This document shows positions 20,088 through 31,929 of a stretch of DNA of 64,000 nucleotides, piece by piece. Made by a program: the position numbers and the translations under genes. The notes beneath the pieces are model-generated. The model saw only the letters and a list, made by a program, of their open reading frames with translations. It ran no database searches and had not been told where the DNA came from. The stretch's first letter is position 1. Every line of letters begins with the position of its first letter. The stretch lies in assembly GCF_947179515.1 (NCBI RefSeq), contig NC_067474.1:93375324-93439323 (forward strand), in the 5' to 3' direction. This DNA is from Apodemus sylvaticus. Lineage: Eukaryota; Chordata; Mammalia; Rodentia; Muridae.

Positions 20088-23000
20088 TTAATATCCACTT
20101 ATCAGAGATTGCATTCCATGTGTATTCTTTTGTGATTGGGTTACCTCACTTAGGATGATATTTTCCAGATCAAACCATTTGCCTAAAAATTTTGTGAATT
20201 CATTGTTTCTAATTGCTGAGTAGTATTCCATTGTGTAAATATACCACATTTTCTGTATCCATTCCTCCTTTGAGGAGCATCTGGGTTCTTTCCAGATTCT
20301 GGCTAATATAAATAAGGCTGCTATGAACATAATGGAGCATGTGTCTTTATTGCATGCCGGGGAATCGTTTGGGTATATGCCCAGATGAGGAATAGCAGGG
20401 TCCTCCAGAAGTGTCATGTCCAGTTCTCTGAGGAACCACCAGACTGATATCCAAAGTGGTTGTACCATCTTACAGCCCCACCAACAGTGGAGGAGTGTTC
20501 TTCTTTCTCCACATCCTCACCAACACCTGCTGTCTCCTGAGTTTTTGACCTTAGCCATTCTGACTGGTGTAAGGTGAAATCTCAGGGTTATTTTGATTTG
20601 CATTTCCCTAATGACTAATGATGTTGAGCACTTCTTAAGGTGCCTCTGGGCCATCTGAATTTTTTCTGGTGAAAATTCTTTGTTTAGATCTGTACCCCAT
20701 TTTTTAATAGGGTTATTTGATTCCCTGGGGTCTAACTTCTTGAGTTCTTTGTATATATTGGATATTAGCCCTCTATCAGATGTAGGGTTGGTGAATATCC
20801 TTTCCCAATTTGATGGCTGCCATTTTGTCCATTTGACAGTGTCCTTTGCCTTACAGAAACTTTGTAATTTTATGAGGTCCCATTTGTCAATTCTTGATCT
20901 TAGAGCATAAGCTATTGGTGATCTGTTCAGGAACTTTCCCCCTGTGCCCACGTCCTCAAGGGTCTTCCGCAGTTTCTTTTCTATTAGTTTCAGTGTGTCT
21001 GGTTTTACATCGAGGTCCTTGATGCATTTGGAGTGAAGTTTAGTACATGGAGATAAGAATGGATCAATTCGCATTCTTCTGCATGCTGACCTCCAATTGA
21101 ACCAGTACCATATGTTGAAAGGGCTATCTTTTTTCCACTGGATATTTTCAGCTCCTTTGTCGAAGATCAAGTGACCATAGATGTGTGGATTCATTTATGG
21201 ATCTTCAATTCTACTCCATTGGTCCACTTGTCTGTCACTGTGCCAATACCATGCAGTTTTTTAACACTATTGCTCTGTAGTATTGCTTGAAGTCAGGGAT
21301 ACTGATTCCCCCAGAATTTCTTTTATTGTTGAGAATAGTTTTAGCTATCCTGGGTTTTTTGTTATTCCAGATGAATTTGAGAATTGCTTTTTCTAACTCT
21401 ATGAATAAATGAGTCAGGATTTTGATGGGGATTGCATTGAATCTATAGATCGCTTTTGACAAGATGGCCATTTTAACTATATTAATCCTGCCGATCCATG
21501 AGCATGGCAGATTTTTCCATTTTCTCAGGTCTTATTCGGTTTCCTTCTTCAGAGAACTGAAGTTCTTGTTGTATAGATCTTTCACTTGTTTGCTTAGAGT
21601 CACATCAAGATACTTTATATTGCTTGTGGCTTTTGTGAAGGGTGTCATTTCCTTAACTTCTTTCTCAGCCTGCTTATTCTTTTAGTATAGGAAGGCAACT
21701 GATTTGCTTGAGTTGATTTTATACCAGCCACTTTGCTGAAGTTGTTTATCAGTTGTAGGAGTTCTCTGGTGGAGGTTTTCGGGTCACTTAAGTACACTAT
21801 CATGTCAAATAGTGATATCGGCAAATAGTGATAATTTGACTTCTTCCTTTCCAATTTGTATCCCCTACCTCCTTATGTTGTCTAATTGCTCTAGCTAGAA
21901 CATCAAGTAGTATATTGAAAAGATATGGAGAGAGAGGACAGCCTTGTCTAGTCCCTGATTTTAGTGGGATTGCTTCAAGTTTCTCTCTGTTTAGTTTGAT
22001 GTTGTCTACCGGTTTGCTGTATATTGCTTTTACAATGTTTAGGTATGGGCCTTGAATTCCTGTTCATTCCAAGACTTTTAGCATGAAAGGATGCTGAATT
22101 TTGTCAAATACTTTTTCTGCATCTAGTGAGATGATCATATGGGTTTTTTTCGTTGAGTTTGTTTATGTAGTGGATAGCATTTATGGATTTCCTTATATTG
22201 AACCATCCCTGAATCCCTGGGATGAAGTCTACTTGATCATGGTGGATGATCATTTTGATATGTTCTTGGATTCGGTTGGCAAGAATTTTATTAAGTATTT
22301 TTGCATCAATATTCATAAGAGAAATGGGCCTGAAGTTCTCTTTCTTTGTTGGATCTTTGTGTGGTTTTGGTATCAGCATAATTGTGGCTTCATAGAACGA
22401 GTTGGGTAGAGTTCCTTCTGTTTCTATTTTGTGGAATAGTTTGAAGAGTATTGGTATTAGGTCTTCGATGAAGGTCTGATAGAATTCTGCACTGAAGCCA
22501 ACTGGTCCCATGCTTTTTTTGGTTGGGAGACTTTCTATGACCCTTTTTATTTCTTCAGGTGTTATGGGACAGTTTAGATGATCTATTTGATCCTGATTTA
22601 GTTTTGGTGTCGGATATCTGTCTAGGAAACATTTCCTCCAGATTCTCCAGTTGTGTTGAGTATAGGCTTTTGTAGTAGGATCTAATGATTTTTTGAATTT
22701 CCTCAGTTTCTGTTGTTATATCTCCCTTTTCCTTTCTAAGTTTGTTAATCTGGTTACTGTCTTTGTGCTCGTTGGATAGTCTGGCTAAAGGTTTATCTAT
22801 CTTGTTGATTTTCTCAAAGAACCAGCTCCTGGTTTTGTTGATTCTTTGTTTGGTTCTCTTTGTTTCTACTTGATTGATTTCGGCCCTGAGTTTGATGATT
22901 TCCTGCCTTCTACTCTTCCTGGGTGAAATAGCATCTTTTTGTTCCAGGGCTTTCAGGTGTGTCATTAAGCTCTTAGTGTATGCTCTCTCCATTTTCTTTT

Positions 23001-23366
23001 TGGAGGCACTCAGGGCTATGAGTTTTCCTCTTAGCACTGCTTTCATTTTGTCCCATAGATTTGGGTATGTTGTGTCTTCATTTTCATTAAGTTCTAAAAA
23101 GTCTTTAATTTCTTTCATTTCTTCCTTGACCAAGGTATCATTGAGTAGAATATTGTTCAGTTTCCACATTTATGTGGGTTTTCTGTTGTTTTTGTTGCTA
23201 TTGAAAACCACTTTTACTCCAAGGTGATCTGATTGGAGGCATGGGATTAGTTCGATCTCCTTATATTTGTTGAGGTCTGTCTTGTGACCAATTATATGGT
23301 CGATTTTGGAGAAGGTTCCATGAGGTGCTAAGAAAAAGGTATATTCTTTTGCTTTAGGATAGAATG

Positions 23367-23411
<45 letters not shown>

Positions 23412-23941
23412 AAATCTAATTGGTCCAAAGCTTCAATTAGTTTCACTGTGTCCCTGTTCAGTTTTTGTTTTCCTGATTGATCTATTGAGGAAAGTGCAGT
23501 ATTGAAGTCACCCACAATTATTGTGTTAGGTGCAATGTGTGCTTTGATCTTTAATAAAGTTTCTTTTATGAATGAGGGTGGCCTTGCATTTGGAGCATAG
23601 ATGTTCAGGATTGAGAGTTCTTCTTGTTGTATTTTTCTTTTGACCAGCAAGAAGTTTCCCTCAGAGTCTCTTTTGATGACGTTGGGTTGAAAGTCAATTT
23701 TATCTGATATTAGAATGGCTACTCCAGCTTGTTTCCTGAGAACATTTGCTTGTAAAATTGTCTTCCAGCCTTTTACTCTAAGGTAGTGTTTGTCTTTGAC
23801 CCTGAGGTGTGTTTCCTGTATGCAGCAAAATGTAGGATCCTGTTTCCTTATCTAGTCTGTTAGTCTATGTCTTTTTATTGGGGCATTGAGTCCATTGATG
23901 TTAAGAGATATTAAGGAATAGTGATTATTACTTCCTGTCAT
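20088..23941 (-). pseudogene. L1 ORF2 (minus strand), many lesions
   Basis: Reads down from ATG at 23941-23939 (SNNHYSLISLNINGLN region) to SLISGY and TAA at 20090-20088. The codon for W in the LTDW motif is TAG (near 23853). A (TA)n expansion at 23368-23409 replaces the LDLTDIYRTF region. Open pieces include 22555-23169 (linker), 22104-22511 (GFSAEFYQTF to IRKSINAIHYINKL) and 20517-21194 (C-terminal part). The catalytic FADD region near 21835-21800 is scrambled: a T/A-rich repeat replaces the F-A-D sequence, though MIVYLSDP remains. Not functional. Confidence 0.93.
23368..23409. repeat. (TA)n microsatellite inside L1 ORF2
   Basis: About 42 bp of AT repeats at the position of ATATATATAGA in the parental ORF2. 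This is the same site as the shorter run at 4696-4711. Confidence 0.92.
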
Positions 23942-24003
23942 TTTTGATGTTATTTTTTAAATTTGATTGCTTAACTTCTTTTGGGTTTGATGAAAGAAGG
24001 TTA

Positions 24004-25203
24004 CTATCTTGCTTTTTCCAGGGTGAAGTTTCCCTCCTTGTATTGCTGTTTTCCTCCTATTATCCTTTGTAAGGCTGGGTTTGTGGATAGATATTGGGTA
24101 TACTTGGTTTTGTCATGGAATATCTTAGTTTATCCATCTATGGTGATTGAGAGTTTTGCTGGGTATAGTAGTTTTGGCTGGGATTTGTGTTCTCTTACAG
24201 TCTGCATTAGATCTGCCGAGGATCTTCTAGCTTTCATAGTCTCAGGTGAGAAGTCTGGTGTGATTCTGATAGGTCTTCCTTTATATGTTACTTGGCCTTT
24301 TTCTCTTACTGCCTTTAATATTCTTTCTTTGTTTAGTACATTTGGTGTTTTGATTATTATGTGAAGGGAGGTATTTCTATTCTGGTCCAGTCTGTTTGGA
24401 GTTCTGTAGGCTTCTTGTATATTCATGGGCATCTCACTCTTTAGAAAGTTTTCTTCCACTATTTTATTGAAGATTTTTGCTGGCCTTTTAAGTTGTAAAT
24501 CTTCACTCTCATCTATGCCTATAATCCTTAGGTTTGGTCTTCTCATTGTGTCCTGGATTTCCTGAATGTTTTGGGTTACAAGCTTTTTGCATTTTGCATT
24601 TTCTTTAACTGTTGTGTCCATGGTTTCTATGGTATCTTCAGCATCTGAGATTCTTCCTTCTATCTCTTGTATTCTGTTGTTGATATTTGCATCTATGTTC
24701 CCTGATTTCTTCCCAAGGTTTTCTATCTCCAAAGTTGTCTCCCTTTGAGTTTTCATAGTTGTTTCTACTTCTGATTTTAGATCCTGGATGGTTTTGCTGA
24801 GCGCCTTCACTTGCTTGTTTGTGCTTTCCTGTAATTCTTTAAGAGATTTTTGTGTTTCCTCGTTCATGACCTCAGCCTGTTGACCAAAGTTCTCCTGTAT
24901 TTCTTTAAGTGATTTTTGCACTTCCTCCTTATTGGCTTTTGTATTCTCCTGAATTTCTTTCAATGATTTTTGTGTTTCTCTTGTAAGGGCTTCTAACTTT
25001 TGATGCATTTTCTCCTGAATTTCTTTAAGTATGTCCTTCATGTGTTCCTGTACCAGCATCATGACCAGTGATTTTAAATCCAAATCTTGTTTTTCTGGTG
25101 TGATGGGGTATCCAGGACATTCTGGTAAAGGAGAATTGGTTTCAGATGCTGCCATATTGACTTGATTTCTGTTAGTGATGCTCCTGTGTTTGCCTTTTGC
25201 CAT
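24004..25203 (-). pseudogene. L1 ORF1 (minus strand), single premature stop
   Basis: The best-preserved ORF1 in the window. It starts MAKGKHRSITNRNQ at 25203 and runs 357 codons to TAA at 24132-24130, where a Glu codon of the family (IDGETKIF) became a stop. The frame stays in register to the original TAG at 24006-24004, so the parental protein had 399 residues. The coiled coil, at residues about 40-190, has tandem QKSLKE(I/L)QE(N/S) units. The RRM has LRIIGIDESEDLQLKRPAKIF, with a small in-frame loss after EENFLK. The CTD is largely present (FSPETMKARRSSADLMQTVREH). The product would lack about 42 C-terminal residues of the CTD and is probably inactive. Confidence 0.93.
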
Positions 25204-25479
25204 CTAGTTCTCAATGGTGTTAGTTGGTCTTATCAATGCTGGACTCACTAGTGCAAGCTGCCTCTTCCCAGGTGGCCTCTAGTACACAGCTTACCTCCTG
25301 CACTGCCTGGAGACAGGGTGCTGTGGCCCAGGCTGTTTAGATCCTGAAGCAGAGACCTGAAGGCTCCTACCTGTGGCCTGCTGGACTCACCAGAGCACAC
25401 TGACTCCTCCCAGCCGGTCTCCTGGGTGCCCGTCTGGCCTCTTGGAGGACCTGAAGATGTGGCATTGCAGCCCAGGCTC
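25204..25479 (-). other. L1 5' UTR tether, type 2
   Basis: Matches the ORF1-proximal part of the nested L1 5' UTR (about 8910-9161), for example ACATCT(C/T)CAGGTCCT and CAGGCAGTGCAGG. No monomer remains; the element is truncated here at its TSD. Confidence 0.8.
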
Positions 25480-25496
25480 GGTAGAGTGCTATTCTT
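25480..25496. repeat. Target-site duplication, right copy (minus-strand L1)
   Basis: GGTAGAGTGCTATTCTT, identical to 19818-19834. Confidence 0.9.
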
Positions 25497-26044
25497 CTGT
25501 CATGTAGTTTTATTGTTAGCCTCAAAGTAGTAAGAGAACACTGACTATCATAAAAGACAGTTGACAGGAGGCTCTAGCCCTGAAAATTTTTGTAAAACAT
25601 TTTGGCATTTGGCATCATAATTCATTCTTAACTTTTAACCATTTTGTATAGCTCATATTCTTTTAAAAAGAATATTATTAAGTCTAAGTACTTAGTAGAT
25701 AAACAATAATACTGATATATGAATAAATTGTACTTGAAATGTTCCTTATTTAACATAAATAGAATTATACTATTTCACATTTAATAAACCATGTCCATAT
25801 TTTCTTTGTAAATTTCCAGGATACAATATGATGAAGAAAATTCATTAAAAATTTAGTTTTTCCTTTTACAATTTACAATTTTTCACACTTTTAATGTATC
25901 AAGTATTTTATTCTAACCTGGAAACAACAAAAATTAGCAAGTTTTTGTATCTTACTTTGTTTAGTAGATAACCAGTACTGAAAGCAATAAAGTTTGCCTG
26001 TGGGACAGATCATTGTATAAAGAACTTGACACCCAAAATAATGA
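25497..26044. other. Unique AT-rich sequence
   Basis: Nothing recognised. Confidence 0.35.
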
Positions 26045-26345
26045 TTTGATTTTGAGTCTCCAGAATTCATGTAAAGCCAGACACTATAGTGCCAGTCTCT
26101 AACCCAGCAATCCCACAAAGAGATGACACAGACAGTTGACACCTCAGAAGCTCATGGGCTAACAAAGAGCACAGGCAATAGCCTACAAGATACTCTTTTA
26201 AACAAGGTGCAAGTGAGAATCAACACTGAGCTTGTCATCTGTCTTCAACACATACATTGTGGGACACAAATGCATACAGAGACTATTCACAAAATACACA
26301 TGCACACATAAATACACACTTGCACACATACACACATGCACACAA
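26045..26345 (+). mobile_element. B4 SINE, decayed
   Basis: Rodent B4-like order of blocks: ATGTAAAGCCAGACACTATAG, CAGAAGCTCATGGGCTAAC, TTTTAAACAAGGTGCAAGTG, ACTGAGCTTGTCATCTGTC, then a CA-rich tail. The 5' tRNA-like part is missing. Confidence 0.7.
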
Positions 26346-26405
26346 ACATACATGCATTGAACAGAGAGAGACAGAGACAGGCAGAGACAGAAACAGAGAC
26401 AGGTG
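26300..26405. repeat. CA-rich and GAGACA-rich low-complexity tail
   Basis: Imperfect CACATA/CACAC repeats followed by AGAGACAGGCAGAGACAG repeats, grown from the B4 tail. Confidence 0.75.
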
Positions 26406-28374
26406 AGAGAAGTAAACTAGGTTGTTCAAAGCATCAGAAAATAAGTTGAGATACAAGTCTTCAGGCTTATTGCAAAGCACTTTCATTAAACTCCGTAATA
26501 CATTTACCTGTCTTTTGGACTCATTTTGACCTATATGATTATATATGATGTCCATTTTATCTGTTTATTTTGGCCTTCAATTGTACTGCCTTTGCTTGGC
26601 TACTCTTTCTCCAGAAGCCTTATTTGAAATCACTTTTGCAATTCCTTTACTCCACTCCACTGCATATCACCTAAAAAGTCAATGAAAACTATGAGGAAAG
26701 TGTGTGAGTCTTACTCAGAGTATTTGCCCGTGTCCATGTTTATATGCAGCTGTCTGAAAATTATATGTTCATTTAGAAAGTCAACACCTATTAAAGGAAA
26801 GAAATTGGCAGAGTTGTTAAATGTTAAACAACTTAATAGTTAAACTGAGAGTCACTGTGGAAAGAGGCCTCAAATATAAAACAAGAAATCTATTGCTCAG
26901 GTTGGCTTTGAAAATATGGTTTATGGGGAAAAATAATCCTAGGAATTGCTGCCTCAGAACTGTGGTCTATCTACCAATGATTTTTCAATGCCAGAAATGC
27001 TAATTTACCAGGGCTTTATCGTCAATTGTAGAAGCAGTTCCTTTAGGAGTGATGTCACTGCATGGCAAGTTGGCGATTACTTGAGGAGTTATTTCAATAA
27101 CTTCTTGGCTCTGGGTCTGATTAATGAAACTGCCAATGGATTTATGACTCCTGTTATGGAAATGTATCATTGGATATTTGCTGAATAGTGTGACATAAAT
27201 TGCAGACACCTGAGGTATTATGGCAGAATTTGATTAGAATAGTTACTTTCATCTCTGTTTTTCACTAAATTCGCCTCTCATTATCTACTGGCAGCGCTGC
27301 CTTGCACCAAGAAGGGAGAGAAATGGCCTATTTGTGATGAATGCTCTCTGCTAAAGTTATCCTTTCTTTCACCATCCACACTATCTAAATTTTCTTCTGA
27401 TCAACATTTAAACATGCCAGTGCAAATTAAACTAGAAATGCTGTCAGAGAAGAAAGTGTCTTTGGGATCTTTGATATTTTGAGAACTGGGGGAAATCTAA
27501 AACATCAAGAAACAAAGCAATAAGACTCAGCAGGACATAAGTTATGAGGCAAGGCTGCAGGGCGAAAGCCATCAATGTTCAGAACATGAGTTACTGTCCC
27601 ATAATTCAAACTTCAAGACATCCAGATACTATTACAAAAGTGCAGGTATCTCTGCTGTTCCTCTTTTAAAAAATACATCATTTTTAAGATGAATGTGAAA
27701 GGGAGTTGCTTTGCATCTCCAAATTAATGCAAGCATTGCTTTCCAACAAATATTAGGAGATTCACTATATCAAGAACAAGCACACATAAATTAACAAAGC
27801 TTTATAAAAATTTTGCATATAATTCACTGTTTGAAGAAATAAGACTTTTCTCCTAAGATTAAATTAAATAAGAAAAATAAGAGATTGTTATGGTTCTTAA
27901 TTGTTAGAAAATAGCTCATCGAAACAAAATAATATAATATTAAGACTGCAATGATAATTCTCTTTACAACGTAGTTTACATTGTTCAAACTAAGCAAAAA
28001 CAAGCCATTCCAAAACAGAATAAAGGGAACAAACACCAATGCATAGTAATAGGAGTAAATTATCCCAAGACTATAATGAATTTATTATTCTATACAAATG
28101 AAAAAAGCTTATGAGTAGATTCTAGTGTAAACTTGCTTACTTCCTTCAACTCACAACACATACCATCTTCCTAAGAATTACTGCTGTACCATCTACATTT
28201 CAGAAGGTACTGGAGTCACATAGAGAGTATACAGGAGAGAAATACATAAAGATACACCATGTTCTTAGTAGTTAAGTCTAAGAGCTCCACCAAGCCTCCT
28301 GCAGAAATGACGTTTATAAATATGTATTTAGCCTGTACTACATTACTTTGAACATATCAGTATCCCTAAGTCTC
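26406..28374. other. Unique sequence, no gene recognised
   Basis: About 2 kb without recognised mobile elements. The part 26790-27500 is less AT-rich and free of low complexity. It could be conserved non-coding DNA, but nothing in the single sequence proves it. Confidence 0.35.
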
Positions 28375-28510
28375 ATAACATGCCTATAACTCAAGTTTTA
28401 ATAGCATTCTTGTTTCACAGTAGAAGAAGGAAGGAAGCAGAGATTACTCAGTTGACATACGCTTGATCAAGGATTTAAAGCCTGGGTACCTGACTTCAAA
28501 GTCTCTATGT
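28375..28510 (+). mobile_element. MIR SINE (ancient mammalian)
   Basis: The order TGTTTCACAGTAGAAGAAGG, AGATTACTCAGTTGACATACG, AAAGCCTGGGTACCTGACTTCAAAGTC follows the MIR core and 3' half (ACAGATGAGGAAACTGAGG ... CCAGGTCTGACTCCAAAG). Confidence 0.65.
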
Positions 28511-28922
28511 TTTTCCTTCTTGGATTCAGAACACAGGGACATCTTTCTTCTCTTGAGCCTGTTCAGAAGCAAGCCAATAATGCATCTCAGTTAAACTTCC
28601 TCTAACACACACTTCATTCATCACAAGTACAGGAACTGGCATCTCAGAGTATCTAACACATTCTTAGATTAACATAAATATATTAAATTTCCAAAAATTT
28701 TAAATCATTATTAGTATTGTTTTAAGAAAAGCAAAAAGAATAGGAGTTTGCTGGGTATGGGCCTCTAAAAAACAAAATAGAATGAGCTAATGAAGTCCTT
28801 CACCTACATCCCTCCACTGGAATAGCCACTGAGTATTAACTTAAGAAATTGGGTATGATGTCTTATGTCTTATGTCTTTTTGCTTATGAACTGAATTTTA
28901 ATTTAATTTAAAAAATACATAT
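28511..28922. other. Unique sequence
   Basis: Nothing recognised. Confidence 0.35.
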
Positions 28923-29110
28923 AGGGCTGGGAATCTGACTCAAATCAGTAAAGTGCTTCAGGTGCAATCTTAAGGTCATATGGTTGCATTCCTACTGTCC
29001 TCATAAGCATCTAGGCCCAGTGGCACATGCAATATAATCTCAGCTCTGGGGACATGGAACCAAGAGGACCCATGCAATTTGCATTGGTAAGCTTCAAGTT
29101 CAGTCAGAGG
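28923..29110 (+). mobile_element. B4 SINE, decayed
   Basis: Starts TATAGGGCTGGGAATCTGAC, then GTAAAGTGCTTCAGGTGCAA, a CCCAGTGGCACATGCAATATAATCTCAG block and TTCAAGTTCAGTCAG, in the order of rodent B4. Confidence 0.7.
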
Positions 29111-29704
29111 CTTGAAAAGATTATCTAGGTAATAATAAATGAAGAAACCCAACATTTTGCATTTTGACTTCTTGCCTACAAGTCTTCTGAAAAACCTCAG
29201 TGAATGGTTACAGTATTCAAAATCCCACAAAGAACGGGATTTTTATCAGGTATACTAACTTGGAGTCAGAGGATAAGTTTAAAGAATTGAGTGAAAGTTA
29301 ACACTGCTTCTTGAACATTAATCAGAAGACTCCACCAACCATTGAATACAATGTAGTTTGCCGAAAATCCAAATAAAGGCAGCATAGTGCCGGGCTTAAC
29401 TATCACCGTTGCACAAGTGCCTTGTAGATCAAAGATGTTATATTGCACAGATGTGTGGTCTGCCATACTAAACACAGTGAGGAGGACCTGTGAAAGTACT
29501 GTCTTACAGGTTCAGACTCATAACATTAACTTTTGATTTTCTGAAGTTGCATCAGATGGTCTTCATGGTCCAAAATATTCCTAAAACAAATGATGATGAC
29601 AATTGCTATATTATAATTACTTATACTATTGCCAACCCCCTTTAAGTTGGAGGGCAGCTGATGTTCTTACTTTGGTATATTCATGTACAAGTGCATGCAT
29701 ATAG
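29111..29704. other. Unique sequence with scattered CpGs
   Basis: No repeat recognised. Around 29350-29410 several CpG sites survive outside any repeat. A 69-codon minus-strand frame (29266-29475) has no recognised domain. Confidence 0.3.
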
Positions 29705-29712
29705 GTGTGTGT

Positions 29713-29749
<37 letters not shown>
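29705..29749. repeat. (TG)n microsatellite
   Basis: About 45 bp of TG with one A interruption. Confidence 0.9.
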
Positions 29750-29750
<1 letters not shown>

Positions 29751-30715
29751 ATTTGTGTACATTTGTATACTCCAAGGACCACAAAGTTCATAGTGGGATT
29801 ATTCACTTTGGTGTACCATATGGCAGAAGCCTTGTGTGTTCTACATAGAGCCATTAAGTTCAGGGAAATATAAGAGTCTAAAGTGGTTTCTTGCTCAGTG
29901 TTCTGTTCCCTATGATTATTTCTACAAGAAACTGATATATGGCTTGGGGCGCCATTCTCATTTCAGGTGACCTAAGCATCATCAGATGCAACATGAGAAC
30001 TAGAAGTATAGCATTGCATGTTAAAGTTTATTTGTCAAAATTAACTAAGTATTTTAAGTCAATCTTTTATCTAAAAATAAATCAGAAAACTGAAACAAAG
30101 ATCTGATTTGGAATTAGAAAAATAAATTAGAAAAGGTCTCTAGTACACTAGTTGTTCATCCTTATAACTAAATATTGTTTGTGATCTCTGCACAAATAAG
30201 GCTTAATTTAATCCTCTAAATTTCAAGTTACATACTAATTCTTCACAGAGGTCCCTGGCTCCCCAAAGCAGTATTTATTTCCTTCTCTCCTTTTCTATTC
30301 CAAATAGCTTTTTCGGGTTTTATAGCAATCATTTTTGTCTGAATTGCACAGTTAGATCATTGGAATGATGTTTTAAATCTATGAATACATGAATACAACC
30401 CTTAATAAAGGTATATTGTACAGTAAAGCATAGAGAAGAAAGCAAAGCAAGTATTGAACTTACTTCAGACATTCAGGAACAGTGGGACCTCTTTACCTAT
30501 TCTAAATGTTTTCTCTCTTCGAATTATATAAGTACCTGAAGAGTCTACTTTCCTTACCCCTCGTACAAGTAAATGGGTGGTAAAACCAGTTCAGCCTGGT
30601 GCAAACTATTAATCTACACTATTTCAATAAGCAATGGAGGTCAATTGCTACAGTCTACATCCAGAAAAACCATAGAATTTCAAAAGCAATTATCAATCAC
30701 TATATATTATGCCTT
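29750..30715. other. Unique AT-rich sequence
   Basis: Nothing recognised. Confidence 0.35.
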
Positions 30716-30924
30716 GTAGTTTGAATGAGAATATGTGCCATGGGCCCTTATGTTTGAATACTTGGTCCCTACTTGGTGGAACAGTTTGAGGAAGATAGGA
30801 AGATGTGATATAGTTTCAAGGGGTATATCATGGTGGTGAGCACTGAGGTTACAAAAGATTTACCTATTCCCAGCATTTCTTCTGCCTTCTGCTTACAGTT
30901 TCAAAGTAGAAACTATCTTATTTA
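30716..30924 (+). mobile_element. Old rodent DNA-type repeat, left part
   Basis: TAGTTTGAATGAGAATATGTG, TTGGTGGAACAGTTTGAGGA and CTTCTGCCTTCTGCTTACAG match a common rodent non-autonomous repeat, probably hAT-Charlie related. The exact family name is uncertain. A second copy is at 53095-53580. This one is split by another repeat and resumes at 31325. Confidence 0.55.
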
Positions 30925-31324
30925 TAGTCATTATTGGTGTGATAAAACATGATAAAATAACTTAAGGAAGGAAATTGTTTATTTGGCTTACAATTCTTCC
31001 CAATTTTTCATTATTAAAGAAAGTCACGACAGGAGCTTAAACAAGGCAGAAAAGTGGAGGCAAGAGCTGATGCCGAGGCCATGGAGGAGAGCTGCCTACC
31101 AGCTTGCTCCTCATGGCTTGTTCAGCTTGATTTCTCGTAGAAACCAGGTCCACAGTCCGAGGATGGCACTATGCACATGCTGCGCCCTCCAATAGCAATC
31201 ACGTAAAAATGTTCTGCAGCCTTACCTACAGCCTGGATGTATGGAGGCATTTGCTCTATCGAGGTTCCCTCCTCTCAGATGACTTTAGTTTGTGTCAAGA
31301 TGCCAGGTAACTATTCAACACAGG
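30925..31324 (+). mobile_element. Second old rodent interspersed repeat inserted in the first
   Basis: About 400 bp. ATTGGTGTGATAAAACATGA, GTTTATTTGGCTTACAATTC, GGCAAGAGCTGATGCCGAGG and TCCTCTCAGATGACTTTAG are characteristic of a widespread rodent repeat, again probably a DNA-transposon derivative. It lies between the two halves of the host repeat, which dates it as later. Confidence 0.55.
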
Positions 31325-31450
31325 AGCTCTGAGGTATTCCTGAGCCATGTCTTCACTCCACCATCATGAACTCCAAATCTCTGGAACCATAAACCACTTA
31401 GTTTTACAGATTCCTTGGTTAAGGTATTTTATCAAAGGAATGGGACACTA
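31325..31450 (+). mobile_element. Old rodent DNA-type repeat, right part
   Basis: CACCATCATGAACTCCAAAT and CTGGAACCATAAACCACTTA continue the repeat started at 30716 and match the right part of the copy at 53400-53580. Confidence 0.5.
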
Positions 31451-31929
31451 AGTAAGGCTCTACACTTAATTCCAACCCTGGTCAAGCAACATATGAATGT
31501 GCTAGGATTGCAATCAACACACTGATTGCAAATTACTTTCTCATCCATGCCATGCTTTAATTATTTTGTTTTATTATCTTTATCTCTATAGCTATTAGCA
31601 TTTATAGATTAGTTACAAGACTTTTGAGAAAAATGCATTATCCAAGACAATATTGACCCCATTCTTATTTTAGTTTTCAAATATTCCAGTGCCTTAATGG
31701 ACTTCCAGAGAAGAGACTGAAGACCTTCGTGAAGGTCATGAAGATACTCTGAGTCTTTAGAACATCATCTCAAATGTATGATAGTACATATACATAATTG
31801 ACCTAGCAAATGCCCTGTACTATTTGGAGTGAAAGAATCTTTCACTTCCTGGAGTGAAAGAATCAAAGGAAGTGAAATGTGGCCTTCTATAGTCTAGAAA
31901 TAGCAGTAGGGCCAGAGCTCTTCAAGTCT
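31451..31929. other. Unique sequence
   Basis: No gene. It contains a small local duplication TGGAGTGAAAGAATC (31825-31839 and 31850-31864) overlapping a 17-bp palindrome GTGAAAGAATCTTTCAC at 31829-31845. Confidence 0.4.

Larger units (their letters stand above)
19835..25479 (-). mobile_element. Minus-strand L1, 5.6 kb, 5'-truncated in the 5' UTR
   Basis: L1 inserted on the minus strand with a 17-bp TSD. About 276 bp of 5' UTR (25204-25479) remain, all of tether type 2; no monomers are left. ORF1 spans 24004-25203 and ORF2 20088-23941. The 3' UTR lies at 19835-20087 with a weak A-rich tail. ORF1 has a single internal stop, but ORF2 is heavily broken. Confidence 0.94.

Noticed and set aside
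26283..26555. Cys-rich minus-strand frame
   Set aside because: The Cys/Val-rich part is a translation of the CA-rich SINE tail.
30716..31450. Possible retroviral LTR
   Set aside because: No TG...CA ends, primer-binding site or polypurine tract seen. The blocks match old non-autonomous rodent repeats better. No endogenous retrovirus was identified anywhere in the window.
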